Assembly: GCF_001659605.2 (NCBI RefSeq)
Contig: NC_035176.2
Coordinates: 27,336,716-27,400,715, forward strand
DNA: 64,000 bases
Origin: Manihot esculenta
Taxonomy: Eukaryota; Streptophyta; Magnoliopsida; Malpighiales; Euphorbiaceae
Direction: 5' to 3'
Each line of letters opens with the position of its first letter. Positions within the stretch are counted from its first letter, which is position 1. The position numbers were made by a program, and so were the translations under genes. The notes below the pieces were generated by a model. The model saw nothing but the letters and a program-made list of their open reading frames with translations. It had not been told where the DNA came from and did no database searches. Positions 23,804 through 34,780 of this stretch are shown here, piece after piece.

Positions 23804-24916
23804 ATGGGAGGCACCTCGGATTACTCCAACTTTAACCCCTACCCTACCTACATGCCTTATCCACCTTTCTATCCACCTCACCCCCAGTACCCAGCTTATC
23901 CACCCTCACCCTTTTATCCTCACCCGGCAAACCCCACCTCGGGGAATGCTGCACCCCCACCTCCACCACCTACAGAACCAGCAGCCCCAGTTACTCAACC
24001 TCCTAGACCTAGCTCAGCCAGTGGGAGCAAGGTCAAGATGACCGACTACATGAAACTGGGTGCTCCTCAGTATGAAAAAGGGGATGACCCATTTGTGTAT
24101 CTTGAAAGGGTTAAGGTGATCACAGAGGAGATTGGGGCTGATGACAGTAGAGCCATTCAGATGGCTGGGTTCACGCTTAAGTGCAAGAAGGCACGAGAGT
24201 GGTTCAAGAATAATGTGAACCCGAGAGTAGACAGCATGTCTTGGGAGGAGTTTGCAAACGAGTTTGCAGGATGGGCTTTTCCCGATAGTTCAAGGGAGCT
24301 GAAGATGATAGAGTTTGAGCAGTTGAGGCAGACTGATGATATGAGTGTAGAGGAGTTCACAGACAGATTCTTGGAGCTGTTGCCATTTGCAGGGCAAAAT
24401 CTTGACTCGGACCAGAAAAGGTCAAGGAGGTATATCATGAAACTCCACTCCAGATATTCCTCCTTGATCCAGTCAGCAGATAGGGAGAGCTTCCATGCCA
24501 TAGTGGATATGGCCCGGAAAATGGAGGCCAGTGCCATCGTTCAGGGAACAGTCAGACAGTCAGTGGCACAGCCCTCTGGTTCCAAGACCCCAGGCTCTTC
24601 TTCTCTGAGTGCAGCAGCTTCAGGTAGCAAAAAGTGGAGTAATACCACTAGGAAGCCCAAGAAGAACAAGTTTTGGAAAAAGGTCAAGTCCAGTCTGGGA
24701 CTAGGGAGTGGCTCGAGCTCTGGTGCGGATAATGCAGTTTGTGCAAAGTGTAGTAGGCCACACAGGGGAGTTTGCTGGGCTGGGACAACAGCCTGCTTCA
24801 GATGCGGGCAAGAAGGACACATGGCTCGGGAGTGTTCTAGGGCAGCTTTTGGAGCACAGTCTCAGCAGACGGCTTCTGGCAGTGTGGCTCAGCCAGCAGC
24901 TCCAGCCGTGACTTAG
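23804..24916 (+). CDS. Gag polyprotein of the inner element
   Basis: 371 codons including the stop, from MGGTSDY. A Pro/Tyr-rich N-part (about residues 5-75) is followed by the retrotransposon gag domain (about 80-250, with the RKAREW-like KKAREWFKNNV and EEFTDRFLELLPF patterns), then a basic region and a CCHC zinc knuckle CFRCGQEGHMAREC near the C-terminus. Gag forms the cytoplasmic virus-like particle and packages RNA. It ends in TAG, and pol continues in the same frame after it, so the amber codon separates gag from pol without any frameshift. Confidence 0.9.
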   Translation: MGGTSDYSNFNPYPTYMPYPPFYPPHPQYPAYPPSPFYPHPANPTSGNAAPPPPPPTEPAAPVTQPPRPSSASGSKVKMTDYMKLGAPQYEKGDDPFVYLERVKVITEEIGADDSRAIQMAGFTLKCKKAREWFKNNVNPRVDSMSWEEFANEFAGWAFPDSSRELKMIEFEQLRQTDDMSVEEFTDRFLELLPFAGQNLDSDQKRSRRYIMKLHSRYSSLIQSADRESFHAIVDMARKMEASAIVQGTVRQSVAQPSGSKTPGSSSLSAAASGSKKWSNTTRKPKKNKFWKKVKSSLGLGSGSSSGADNAVCAKCSRPHRGVCWAGTTACFRCGQEGHMARECSRAAFGAQSQQTASGSVAQPAAPAVT

Positions 24917-26956
24917 GCCAGTGGCAGAGGTAGAGGGAGAGGAGCAGCCTCTTCTTCAGCGGGTTTTAGAGGTGAAGGTCCATCAGCTCCAGCACGGATC
25001 TTCACCATGACTCAACAGGAGGCAGATGCATCTAACACTGTGGTGGCATGTAATTTAGTCATTGGTTGTTCAGATGTGTATGCCTTGATGGACCCTGGTG
25101 CATCTCATTCTTTTATTGCTCCGAGAGCCGTCGAGAGGTTGGGTCTGATGATCTTTGGGTTAGAGTGTCCTCTCTGGGTCAGTGGACCCAAGTGTGATCC
25201 ATCAGTGGCAGAGTCAGTCTGCCAGTGCAGTCCAGTCTTTGTTGAGGGAAGATGCCTTTCCGCCGACCTTGTGGTTCTAGACTTGACAGATTTTGACGTC
25301 ATTCTAGGGATGGACTGGTTATCTACCCATGGTGCTACCTTGGACTGCAGGGACAAGGTAGTCAGGTTCAGAGGTCAGGATGGGTCAGAGGTTGTCTTCA
25401 GGGGAGACAGGAGGGGTACACCTAGAGGTCTGATATCAGCTCTTCAGGCTCGTAGGTTGCTTAGGAAGGGATGTCAGGGGTATTTGGCTCATGTGAGAGA
25501 GCTTAGCAGTCAGGTTAGAGAGCCCGCCTCGGTGCCAGTGGTTAGAGAGTTTCTAGACGTCTTCCCAGACGAGCTGCCAGGTTTACCACCTGCTAGGGAG
25601 ATAGAGTTCAAGATAGAACTGATGCCTGGAACCCGACCAATCTCTATCCCTCCCTACAGGATGGCTCCAGCCGAGTTGAAGGAATTGAAGGAACAGTTGC
25701 AAGAGCTGGTAGAAAAGGGCTTCATCCGACCGAGCACCTCACCTTGGGGTGCACGAGTCTTGTTTGTGAGAAAGAAGGATGGATCCCTTAGACTTTGTAT
25801 CGACTACAGGCAGTTGAACAAAGTCACTACCAAGAATAGATACCCATTGCCAAGGATCGACGATCTATTCGACCAGCTAGCAGGAGCGGGTTGTTTCTCC
25901 AAAATAGATCTGAGATCTGGATATCATCAGCTGAGGATTAGAGAAGAAGATGTGCCAAAGACAGCTTTCAGGACCAGATATGGGCATTTTGAGTTCCTTG
26001 TAATGCCGTTCGGGTTAACCAACGCCCCTGCAGCATTCATGGATCTCATGAACATAGTGTTTAGCCAATACCTGGATCACTTTGTTATTGTCTTCATAGA
26101 TGATATCTTAGTGTATTCCAGGAATGCAGAGGAGCATGCCCATCATCTGAGGTTGGTTTTGCAGACCTTGAGGGAACATGGCTTGTATGCCAAGTTCTCT
26201 AAGTGTGAGTTCTGGCTGAGGAGCATTTCATTCTTGGGGCATGTGGTGTCAGAAAATGGGATAGAGGTGGACCCCAAGAAGGTAGAAGCTGTGGCTAACT
26301 GGCCTAGACCCACTTCAGTGACAGAAATCAAGAGTTTCTTGGGTTTGGCAGGTTACTACAGGAGGTTCGTTCAGGACTTCTCAAAGATTTCAGCTCCTCT
26401 GACCAGGTTAACCAGGAAGAATCAAAAGTTTGTGTGGACCGACCAGTGCGAAGAGAGTTTTGAAGAGCTTAAGAAGAGGTTGACTTCAGCACCAGTGTTA
26501 GCCCTGCCATCTAGTGAGGAAGACTTTACAGTCTTTTGTGATGCGTCCCGTGTGGGACTGGGTTGTGTACTAATGCAGAATGGAAGGGTAATTGCTTATG
26601 CTTCTAGACAGCTGAAGAAGCACGAGTTAAATTACCCCACGCATGACCTAGATATGGCAGCTGTAATCTTTGCACTCAAGATGTGGAGGCACTACCACTA
26701 TGGGGTAAAATGTGAGATCTTTACAGATCATAAGAGCCTGCAGTACATCCTGAGTCAAGGAGATTTGAACTTGAGACAGAAAAGGTGGGTAGAGCTGCTG
26801 AGTGACTATGATTGCAAGATTCAGTATCATCCGGGTAAGGCGAACGTCGTGGCAGATGCCCTAAGCCGGAAGTCACTAGGCAGTCTATCCCACATTACGG
26901 CAGAGAGGAGACCAGTGGTGAAGGAGTTTTACAAGCTTATTGATGAAGGTCTATAG
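24917..26956 (+). CDS. Protease, reverse transcriptase and RNase H of the inner element
   Basis: In the gag frame right after the TAG; the first Met is at 25007. The aspartic protease active site is MDPGASHSF (about residue 28 from that Met), with the partner ILGMDWL downstream. RT follows, with [32 protein letters not shown], the catalytic [10 protein letters not shown] and FLGHVVS. RNase H shows [32 protein letters not shown] and ADALSRK. All core acidic residues are present. The frame stops at a TAG (26954-26956) just before integrase, where CAG is the likely original codon. Confidence 0.92.
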   Translation, partial: ASGRGRGRGAASSSAGFRGEGPSAPARIFTMTQQEADASNTVVACNLVIGCSDVYALMDPGASHSFIAPRAVERLGLMIFGLECPLWVSGPKCDPSVAESVCQCSPVFVEGRCLSADLVVLDLTDFDVILGMDWLSTHGATLDCRDKVVRFRGQDGSEVVFRGDRRGTPRGLISALQARRLLRKGCQGYLAHVRELSSQVREPASVPVVREFLDVFPDELPGLPPAREIEFKIELMPGTRPISIPPYRMAPAELKELKEQLQELVEKGFIRPSTSPWGARVLFVRKKDGSLRLCIDYRQLNKVTTKNRYPLPRIDDLFDQLAGAGCFSKIDLRSGYHQLRIREEDVPKTAFRTRYGHFEFLVMPFGLTNAPAAFMDLMNIVFSQYLDHFVIVFIDDILVYSRNAEEHAHHLRLVLQTLREHGLYAKFSKCEFWLRSISFLGHVVSENGIEVDPKKVEAVANWPRPTSVTEIKSFLGLAGYYRRFVQDFSKISAPLTRLTRKNQKFVWTDQCEESFEELKKRLTSAPVLALPSSEEDFTVFCDASRVGLGCVLMQNGRVIAYASRQLKKHELNYPTHDLDMAAVIFALKMWRHYHYGVKCEIFTDHKSLQYILSQGDLNLRQKRWVELLSDYDCKIQYHPGKANVVADALSRKSLGSLSHITAERRPVVKEFYKLIDEGL

Positions 26957-28270
26957 TTGGAGTTGTCTGGTACAGGTGCTTTAGTGGCCCAGATGAGAGT
27001 GACACCTGTGTTTCTGGAGCAAGTGGCTCAGAAACAGCATGAGGACCCAGAGTTAGTGAAGATTGCCAAGACTGTTCAGTCAGGCAAGGACAGTGAGTTC
27101 AGATTTGACAGTAAGGGGATCCTCCGCTATGGGAGCAGACTTTGTGTACCAGATGACATAGGGCTAAAAGGAAACATTATGAGGGAGGCTCATAATGCAA
27201 GATACAGCGTTCACCCCAGAGCCACCAAGATGTATCAAGATCTGAAGAAAGTTTATTGGTGGCCAGCGATGAAGAATCTGAAGAAAGTTTATTGGTGGCC
27301 AGCGATGAAGAAAGAAGTGGCACAGTTTGTGTCAGCCTGCGAAGTGTGTCAGAGGGTGAAGTTGGAACATCAGAAGCCGGCTGGAATGCTTAACCCGCTA
27401 CCTATTCCAGAGTGGAAATGGGAGAATATAGCTATGGACTTCGTAGTGGGGTTACCGGCGACGTCCAACAGATTAGACTCCAGATGGGTGATTGTGGACA
27501 GACTCACCAAATCTGCTCACTTCATCCCTGTCAGGAGTGGCTATTCTGTGGACAAGTTGGCGCAGGTGTATGTTGATGAGATCGTCAGGCTGCATGGGGT
27601 TCCTGTTTCAATAGTATCGGATAGAGGGCCCCAGTTCACCTCCAGGTTTTGGCGGAGTCTGCAGAATGCCATGGGTACCAGGTTGGATTTCAGTACTGCC
27701 TTCCACCCCCAGACTGACAGACAGTCAGAAAGGACCATCCAGACTATCGAGGATATGCTTAGAATGTGTGTGCTGGACTTTGGCGGTTCTTGGAGGCAGC
27801 ATCTACCTTTGGTGGAGTTTGCCTACAATAACAGCCATCATGCTAGCATCGGGATGGCTCCATATGAAGCTTTATATGGAAGGAAGTGCAGGTCACCTGT
27901 TTGCTGGGAGGAAGTTGGAGAGAAGGCCTTGGCAGGGCCTGAGCTAGTAGAGATTACCAGCAGGGTGGTACCCATAATCAGAGAAAGAATCAAGACTGCT
28001 GCAAGTAGACAGAAGAGTTATGCAGACATCCGCAGACGACAAGTAGAGTTTCAGGAGGGGGATCTGGTATTGCTCAAGGTGTCTCCTATGAAAGGAGTGG
28101 TTCGTTTTGAGAAGAAAGGTAAACTAGCCCCACGATACATCGGACCCTTTGAATTCTTGCAAAAGATTGGGAATGTGTCGTACAAGCTGGATTTGCCTGC
28201 TTCAAATAGAAAGAATCCATCCGGTTTTCCATGTTTCCATGTTAAGGAAGTTCGTGTCAGATCCGAGTAA
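26957..28270 (+). pseudogene. Integrase of the inner element, disrupted
   Basis: It continues in the same frame after the TAG. The zinc-binding HHCC region shows His in AHNARYSVHP and Cys in CEVCQRVK, but a 36-bp tandem duplication (27241-27312) repeats 12 residues around KKVYWWPAMK between the two pairs. The DDE core shows [25 protein letters not shown] and HPQTDRQSERTIQ, and the GPY/F region reads APRYIGPFEFL. An extra base near 28206 shifts the frame and ends it at 28270. Integrase would insert the cDNA into the genome; this copy is unlikely to work. Confidence 0.9.
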
Positions 28271-28472
28271 GGTTCTTAGTGAGCCTGATGTAGAGATCCA
28301 AGAAGATCTCACCTATGTTGAACAGCCAGTACGGATCATAGACACCTAGATCAGAAAGCTAAGGAACAAGGAAATCCCGATGGTGAAAGTCCTGTGGAAC
28401 CACCACAATATGGAAGAGTGCACTTGGGAGGCACGGGAGTCCATGCTCCAGCAATATCCTTATCTTTTCTGA
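28206..28472 (+). pseudogene. Chromodomain tail of the inner element
   Basis: In the frame entered after the shift near 28206: IERIHPVFHVSMLRKF, EDLTYVEQPVRIIDT, then TAG (28347-28349) where the middle insertion has CAG. It continues as IRKLRNKEIPMVKVLW to a TGA at 28470-28472. The chromodomain is thus separated from integrase by one frameshift and one nonsense codon. Confidence 0.85.
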
Positions 28473-28542
28473 GGATAGTTCTTGTGAGTTTTATGTGCTT
28501 TGTATGTATGATGTGTCTATGCCATACTATGTGCTAGTTGAG

Positions 28543-28579
28543 GAACATTCGGGGACGAATGTTCTTAAGGGGGGGAGAA
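28543..28579 (+). promoter_or_regulatory. Hairpin and polypurine tract before the 3' LTR (inner element)
   Basis: Identical 9-bp stem (GAACATTCG/CGAATGTTC, loop GGGA) and polypurine tract as at 20390-20426, ending one base before the LTR start. Confidence 0.78.
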
Positions 28580-30900
28580 TGTAATACCCGGCTAGACTCC
28601 GGTATCGGGATTCCTACCGTCCGGTGGAATCTCGGATGTCGGAAACCTCTAGAAGGGTAAAACCATGTTTTCATAAAATGTTTTAATGTGTTTTATGGTT
28701 TAAAGCAAGATGGAAATGAGTTTTTGCATGGAAACAACCTTGGATGAAAACCCAGGTTCGGCCGCCGAACCTCAAGTTCGGCCGCCGAACATGCATGCAT
28801 TTCGGGTGTGCTTTAGGCCCCCGAAGGCATAAGTGAGGAAAGTCCAGGTTCGGCCGCCGAACCTCAAGTTCGGCCGCCGAACATGGCATGCATGCGGAGG
28901 CACGTTCGGCCCCCGAACGTGGCCTGGCCAACCACTATAAAAGGGTCCCTTAGCCGAAAACGGGCGAGCTTTTCTCCCCATTGTCGGCCAAGGTGAGCTC
29001 TTCGCCGTTCCTCACCAATCTTTGAGTTCTTCCTTCAAATCTTTCACGATTTTCACAAGTTTTTGCTTTGGTTTGAAGATTTTCAAGTTTTGAACAAGTT
29101 TTGAGCTTGGAGACCCAAGAAGTTGAAAATCTCCCATCTCCAAGTTTGGGTCGTCCCTCTCTCGATCTTCAAGAGGTAAGGGCCGATCTTGAACTCATTC
29201 CATGTTTTAAGTAAGTTTTATGAAGATTTATGGGGTAGAATGCATGTTTAGCTTATAGTTAGGGTTATGAGTTTATGCTGTGTTTTTGAACAATGTGGCT
29301 TGCCAATGCATGTTTGATGTGTTGTAGATGGGGTTTAAGATAGTTTGAAGCCCCTAGGAGCTTGTATGCTTGTGTATGTGTGTTGTAGAATAGGTTTATG
29401 CATGTTTGGAAAGTTTGGAGGCAAATGTGCATAGAAGAGTTGAGTTTCTGCCATTATGGGAGAAACCAGGTTCGGCAGCCGAAGGAACTTTCGGCCGCCG
29501 AACATGCTTGTGGAAGCAGCCTTCGGCTGCCGAAGCTTGCCCCCGAAAGGAGACTTTCGTCTCTGTCTGGGAGTTTCGGCCGCCGAAAGTGCCGCCGAAC
29601 ATGCATGAGTTTCGCCTCTGTCTGGGAGTTTCGACCGCCGAAGGTGCCGCTGAACCTGCTTGACTTTCGGCTCTGGAGGGACTTTCGGCCGCCGAACCTG
29701 CCGCCGAAAGTGCCCTGTTCAGCCTTTCTTTGCATGTTTTTGCATGATTGTTTTGAGGTGTTTTAGGGGGTTTTTGGGGGATTTTTTAGAGTTATGTTCT
29801 AGTTGTTTGGTCCCTCATTTGAGTCCACCTGTGTAGGTTCGGACCCAAGGAACCGAGGACCCCAGTAGTGAGTCAGCTGGTTCAGTCTTTGTCAGAGATA
29901 GCCAAGAGGTGAGTAGAATAAACCTTTACGTTTTAAAACGAATAAATTATAAAGTTTTTAGCATGTTCATGCATCATGAATGCCATGTGATGAATTAGGT
30001 TGTTTGCATAAGAATTCACGAATATGTTGCATTGCATTTATGATGTTGATGTGGATTGGTTATTGGATGATCCTTTAGTCCTCATATGGTATGATGATGT
30101 TATGGCATGATATGGTATGGAAGTCCAGGTTGTACCCATTCTATGTCCCTGGCACTATGTAAGAGAAAGTCCAAGTTGTACCCATTCTACGTCCCTGACA
30201 CATTGGAATGCTATGTTATGTTATGTTAAGAGAAAGACCGGTTGACCCATTCTACGTCCCGGCACTTTGGAATGTAGAGGACTATTGGTGACAATACCAT
30301 CCGAGATGTGATTTGTTGTGATGTGTTGCATTACATGATGGCATGAGATTTTAAATGTTGTTTTTCATTATTCTGCTCACTGGGCTCTAGTAGCTCACCC
30401 CTTTTCCCTAATCCCCCAGGATTGCAGGTACGGGCTAGACACAGAAGTCAAGAAGAGTAAAGTCATATGTTTGTAATAGATAGGAAGTGGACATGATAAA
30501 TTGTATGATGATGTAAAGTTGAATAGTCATGTTATGTGTAATGATATTGAGGATTAGAGGTTGTGCTTGACTTTATGTATAAGGTATCCCTTTTAATACA
30601 TGATCCTAGATGTTTTATGATGATTATGTAAACCAACTCAACTTATGATGTATCGCCCATTGGGGCATTGATGAGATCCCACAGAGGGGTCATAGCTATG
30701 ATCATGTTTATGTTCAGTGCATGCACAGGTTGAGTTTGGTGTATGAATGAAAGAAAAGTTTTAATTTCTATGTATATTGTTGATCATGTATGGGATTAAG
30801 CAGGTTTTCAGGATGTATGTTAGGCTTGCTACGGGTCCCGGCGGCCTTAAGCCGACCTGGATCCTAGCGCCGGTAGCGATCCGATTTTCGGGTCGTTACA
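28580..30900 (+). repeat. 3' LTR of the inner element (2,321 bp)
   Basis: The full-length LTR. TATA is at 28936-28942. A second cluster of TTTCGG-CCG-CCGAA(A/C) imperfect palindromes lies at 29468-29715, in the part missing from or reduced in the 5' LTR. Three related blocks at 30120-30270 contain CCCATTCTACGTCCC. It ends GGGTCGTTACA. Confidence 0.95.
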
Positions 30901-30905
30901 GGCAG

Positions 30906-32268
30906 CCGAAGGAGTTTCGGCCGCCGAACCTGCCTGGGAGGCAAGCCTTTCGGCTGCCAAAGCATGCCCCCGAAAATGGACTTTCGTCTCTGGAGGGCAC
31001 TTTCGGCTGCCGAAGGTGCCGCCGAACCTGCCTGACTTTCGGCTTTGGAGGGACTTTCAGCCGCCGAACCTGCCGCCGAAAGTGCCCTGCTCAGCCTTCC
31101 TTTGCATGTTTTGCATGATTGTTTTGAGGTGTTTTAGGGGGGTTTTTGGGGGATGTTTTTAGAGTCATGTTCTAGTATGTTGGTCCCTCATTTGAGTCCA
31201 CCTGTGTAGGTTCGGACCCGAGGAACCGAGGACCCCAGCAGTGAGTCAGCTGCTTCAGTCATTATCAGAGCTAGCTGAGGTGAGTAGAATAAACCTTTAT
31301 GTTTTAAAGCAAATCAATTATAAAGTTTGAGCATGTTCATGCATCATGAATGCCATGTGATATCCTAGGTTGTTTGCATTAGAATTCACGAATATGCTGC
31401 ATTGTATAATTCTATGATGGATGTGGATGGATGTTGGATGATCCTTAGTCCTCGATATGATGCGATGTGATATGATACGGTATGGTATGGTATGGAAGTC
31501 CGGTTGACCCATTCTACGTCCCGGCACTATGTAAGAGAAAGACCGGTTGACCCATTCTACGTCCCGGCATCTTGGAATGTTATGTTATGTTATGTTTAAG
31601 AGAAAGACCGGTTGACCCATTCTATATCCCGGCACTTTGGAATGTAGAGGACTATAGGTGACAACACCATCCTTGATGTGATTTATCTGTGATGTGATGC
31701 ATTCCATAATAGCATGTATTTTAAATGTTTTATTATTCTGCTCACTGGGCTCTAGTAGCTCACCCCATTTCCCTAATCCCCCAGGTTTGCAGGTACAGGA
31801 TAGACCGGGAGGTCAGCTAGAGTAAAGTCTTATTTATGTAATAGCTAGTGGTGGACATGACGGATATTGAAATGTATTGTATTGAATAGTTATGTAATGA
31901 AATGATGTTATTGAGGATTAGAATGTGCTTGACCCCAGTTTGTATGGATATCCCTTTTGATACATGATCTCTCCAAAGTAATGATTCATGAATGTTTTAT
32001 GTAAACCAAACTTAATGTATGAATATTACCCCATTGGAGCATTGATGAGGACTCCAATGTGGGGTTGATGATTTTAGTTATGATTTTATGCATGCACAGG
32101 TTGAGTTTGGTAATTGAATGAGTAAAGTTCAAATTTTTATGTATATGTTGATCATGTATGGGATTAAACAGGTTTACAGGTTGTATGTCAGGCTTGCTAC
32201 GGGTCCCGGCGGCCTTAAGCCGATCTGGATCCTAGCGCCGATAGCGGTCCGATTTTCGGGTCGTTACA
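30906..32268 (+). repeat. 3' LTR of the middle insertion, right part
   Basis: It continues the LTR interrupted at 21329 after the second GGCAG. Joined to 20427-21329 it makes an LTR of about 2,266 bp. It belongs to a different subfamily from the inner element: ATTACCCCATTGGAGCATTG versus ATCGCCCATTGGGGCATTG. Confidence 0.93.
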
Positions 32269-32273
32269 AGCCC

Positions 32274-33140
32274 CAAACCCATTACCAGAGGCATCACATT
32301 CGATGACAAATTCTTCGTCAAAATTGGGAAGACACAAGACTGGTGCTTGAGCAAGAGCTTGTTTTAACTCATGAAAGGAAGACCGGGCTGATTTGTTCCA
32401 CTGAAAGGAATGTTGTTTTAGCATACTGATCAAGGGAGCTACTACTTGCTGATAATTCCAGATGAATTTGTGGTAGTATCTAGTGAGGAGTAAAAAACCA
32501 TGGAGAACTTTAATGGATTGTGGTGTTGACCAATCCAGAATGGCTTGAATTTTTCCTTTGTCAACAGGGACACCCTCACCCAAAATGATATACCCTAAAT
32601 AAGCCACCTGTTTCACTCTAAAAGAACACTGGATTTTTTGAGAAATAATCGGTGAGCACGTAGCATAGTAAAAACCATTTGCAAATGCAGCATATGGGCA
32701 TCCCACATTTTACTGTAAATAAGAATATCATCAAAGAAGACTATAATGAACTTACGTAAGTGTTCTTTGAATACCTCATTTATCAATGCTTGGAAGGTAA
32801 AGGGGGCATTGGTGAGACTGAACGGCATAACTAAGAATTCAAAATGCCCGTGATGTGTCCGAAAAGTCATTTTTTCAACATTAGATTGGTCCATTTGCAC
32901 TTGGTGATATCCTGATTTGAGGTCCAATTGTGAAATATTTTGCCCATGGAGTTTGTCTAGTAATTCTTCTACAACTGGAATGGAAAATTTATCCTTCACA
33001 ATGTGGGCATTAAGCTCTCGATAATTCACACAGAAATGCCAAGTTCCATCTTGCTTGTGGTCTAGGAGTACCAGGGAGGAAAATGGTAAACGACTGGGTC
33101 GAATAACACCTTGTTGTAGCATTTGCTCACAGTCTCTCTA
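32274..33140 (-). pseudogene. Reverse transcriptase and start of RNase H of the outer element
   Basis: The minus strand shows [44 protein letters not shown] and the catalytic VFFDDILIYS in 32613-33122. After a frameshift near 32635 come VAYLGYIILGEGV, QAPVLCLPNF and RNase H ECDASGNGFG (32215-32706). The RNase H reading is cut by the insertion at 32268. Frames are broken, so it is inactive. Confidence 0.88.
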
Positions 33141-33249
33141 TTTCATTTTTTTACTGGTGTGGATACTGGTAGGGTCATACTGCTATCGGAGGAATGTCAA
33201 GTAGTAAGCAGAAGTGGTGGTCACATGACCGAAGTGGGGAAGGCCTGCA

Positions 33250-33780
33250 GGGTCTTGGAAGTCTACTAATATTTTATTAAGTGATTTGATGGCCTTATTT
33301 TCCTGTAAAAGATGTAAATAACTTCCAAAGTTGGGTTGATGTCCCTAGAGTGTCATCTGTTTATTTTCCAATGGAAGCTCATGGTGAGTGTTGCAAAGTC
33401 CCATAATATCGATCCAAAGTTTTCAACCATTTGACTCCTAAGACAATGTCAAAGCCATCTAGAGGAATAACAAAGAAATCAATAATCAAATGATGAGAAT
33501 CCAGTAAGAATGTTATCGCCTAACAAATGCCTTGGCTTACGACCTACTGAGACATTCATTCCTATTTTTAGGCATGATGGAAAGACCCGGGTGGGTTGTT
33601 ACTATTCGACTAACAAAATTGTGGGTACTGCTAGAGTCTACCAGGACGAGCAAAGCTCGGTTGTTGATAATGGTTGTGAGTTGCATGGTTTGGTCATTTT
33701 ACTTCCAAAGTTCTTCAATCTCCTGTCATTCTGTGTTGCAGTCAATGTCATCTATTTCCAACTAAAATAACCTTTTGCAT
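33250..33780 (-). pseudogene. Protease region of the outer element
   Basis: The minus strand reads FFVIPLDGFDIVLGVKWLKTL around 33400-33500, the C-terminal part of a retroelement aspartic protease. The plus-strand open frames here are antisense noise. Multiple stops. Confidence 0.65.
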
Positions 33781-34760
33781 TTATGCCCAAAAGAATATAA
33801 TTCGTCACAATTATAACAAAGCCTTTTTGCCATTCGTTCAGCCATTTCTGCCCTATTCAGCTTTTTTATATAGGGAGAAGATGATGCACTACTTGTCGTT
33901 GCTTGTTGTGATGGTCTTAATTGACTTGCTTCCTTTGCTTGTGTTGTTTGCTAATTTTGGGTTGATGTTGACGGTAGTTGCAGGGGTGGTCTGATAATTT
34001 ATGTTGCTTCTTCGTATGTCCTGACTTCGTTCTAGTTGTAAGCGTCTTTCATAGGCGCGAGCGAGATTCATTGCTGTTGCCAAGTTTTGGGGGTTTTGTA
34101 ATTCCACATCCATCCTGATGGGGTCATTTAACCCAGCAGTGAAGAGGTCAACTTGCTAATTAGGTCGAATTGTAGTAGCTCTCGCTAGTAGAGATTGGAA
34201 CTGGCATTAGTAGTCTTTTACAGTGCCCTTTTGTTTTAAATTGACAAGCGCACCCAAAGGATTGCCACGCACTGGAGAACCAAAGCGTAAGTTGCAGTAT
34301 TATTTGAAGTTGCCCCAATTAATTCCAGGTTCTTCTTGCTGGAGTTTTAGCACCACAACTGAGCTTCTCCTATCATATGGAAGGCTGCAAGTCCCACCTT
34401 ATCAGTTTCTATTGTTCACTAGTTTTGGAAGAACTGCTCGCACCAATTGAGCCAGCCAAGGGATCCTCAGTCCTATCAAATTGAAGGGAAATCTAACTTG
34501 GTATATCGGGGAACTATCGATGCTATGAGTCATCCTTCATTTCGTTCTGGCAAATTGGCTTGGCTATGGCTAGTGGCTCTCTCTTCTTCCTGTTGGTTAG
34601 GTCTCTTGCTAGTACTTTTAAAGAATTCTATCAGTTGTCATTATAAGACAACTATCTAGTGTTCCACTCTTGCATGAGATTTCTGCATCTATTGTACTTT
34701 TGTTTGTGTTTCCTGCATGAAGGTTTCCACCTTGCCTTGCTAATCAGAATCCCTTATGAC
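33781..34760 (-). pseudogene. Gag remnant of the outer element
   Basis: A CCHC-like knuckle of the form CYNCDELYSFGHKC is encoded on the minus strand at about 33780-33825. 33889-34113 carries an ATAMNLARAYERRL stretch typical of chromovirus gag C-parts. The N-terminal half is too decayed to frame. Confidence 0.65.
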
Positions 34761-34762
34761 TC

Positions 34763-34780
34763 TTGGCTCTAATACCAAGT
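34763..34780 (-). promoter_or_regulatory. Primer-binding site of the outer element
   Basis: The minus strand reads ACTTGGTATTAGAGCCAA next to the 5' LTR, one mismatch from the initiator tRNA-Met complement TGGTATCAGAGC. Confidence 0.75.

Larger units (their letters stand above)
21330..30900 (+). mobile_element. Inner Tekay/Del-type chromovirus, structurally complete
   Basis: 9,571 bp, bounded by 5' LTR 21330-23197 and 3' LTR 28580-30900 and flanked by GGCAG at 21325-21329 and 30901-30905. The primer-binding site (TGGTATCAGAGC) begins two bases after the 5' LTR, and the polypurine tract ends just before the 3' LTR. The order gag, protease, RT, RNase H, integrase, chromodomain is that of Ty3/gypsy chromoviruses. 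The chromodomain type (IIDTQ...LRNKEIPMVKVLW) and the hairpin before the PPT fit the Tekay/Del clade. The LTRs look almost identical by eye, so insertion seems recent, yet the coding region carries several stops. Confidence 0.96.
18088..32268 (+). mobile_element. Middle Tekay/Del-type insertion with two inverted U5 ends
   Basis: It is flanked by AGCCC at 18083-18087 and 32269-32273, so it entered by normal integration into the outer element's RNase H. The right end is the expected LTR end GGGTCGTTACA. The left end is the same LTR end inverted (TGTAACGACCC) where an LTR start (TGTAATACCCGG) should be. From left to right it contains: inverted U5 (18088 to about 18430), inverted gag N-part and leader (to about 19325), small inverted gag and integrase pieces (to about 19428), then plus-strand integrase and chromodomain (19429-20320), PPT and 3' LTR (from 20427). 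The inner element at 21330-30900 interrupts that LTR. Without the inner element it is about 4.6 kb. Confidence 0.85.

Noticed and set aside
23786..24916. Programmed stop-codon read-through between gag parts and pol
   Set aside because: Not excluded for 24914, but several TAG codons including one with a CAG counterpart in the neighbouring copy fit mutational decay better.
33510..33770. Plus-strand open frames of 77-86 codons
   Set aside because: They are antisense to the protease region of the outer retroelement; the minus strand gives recognisable protease residues.
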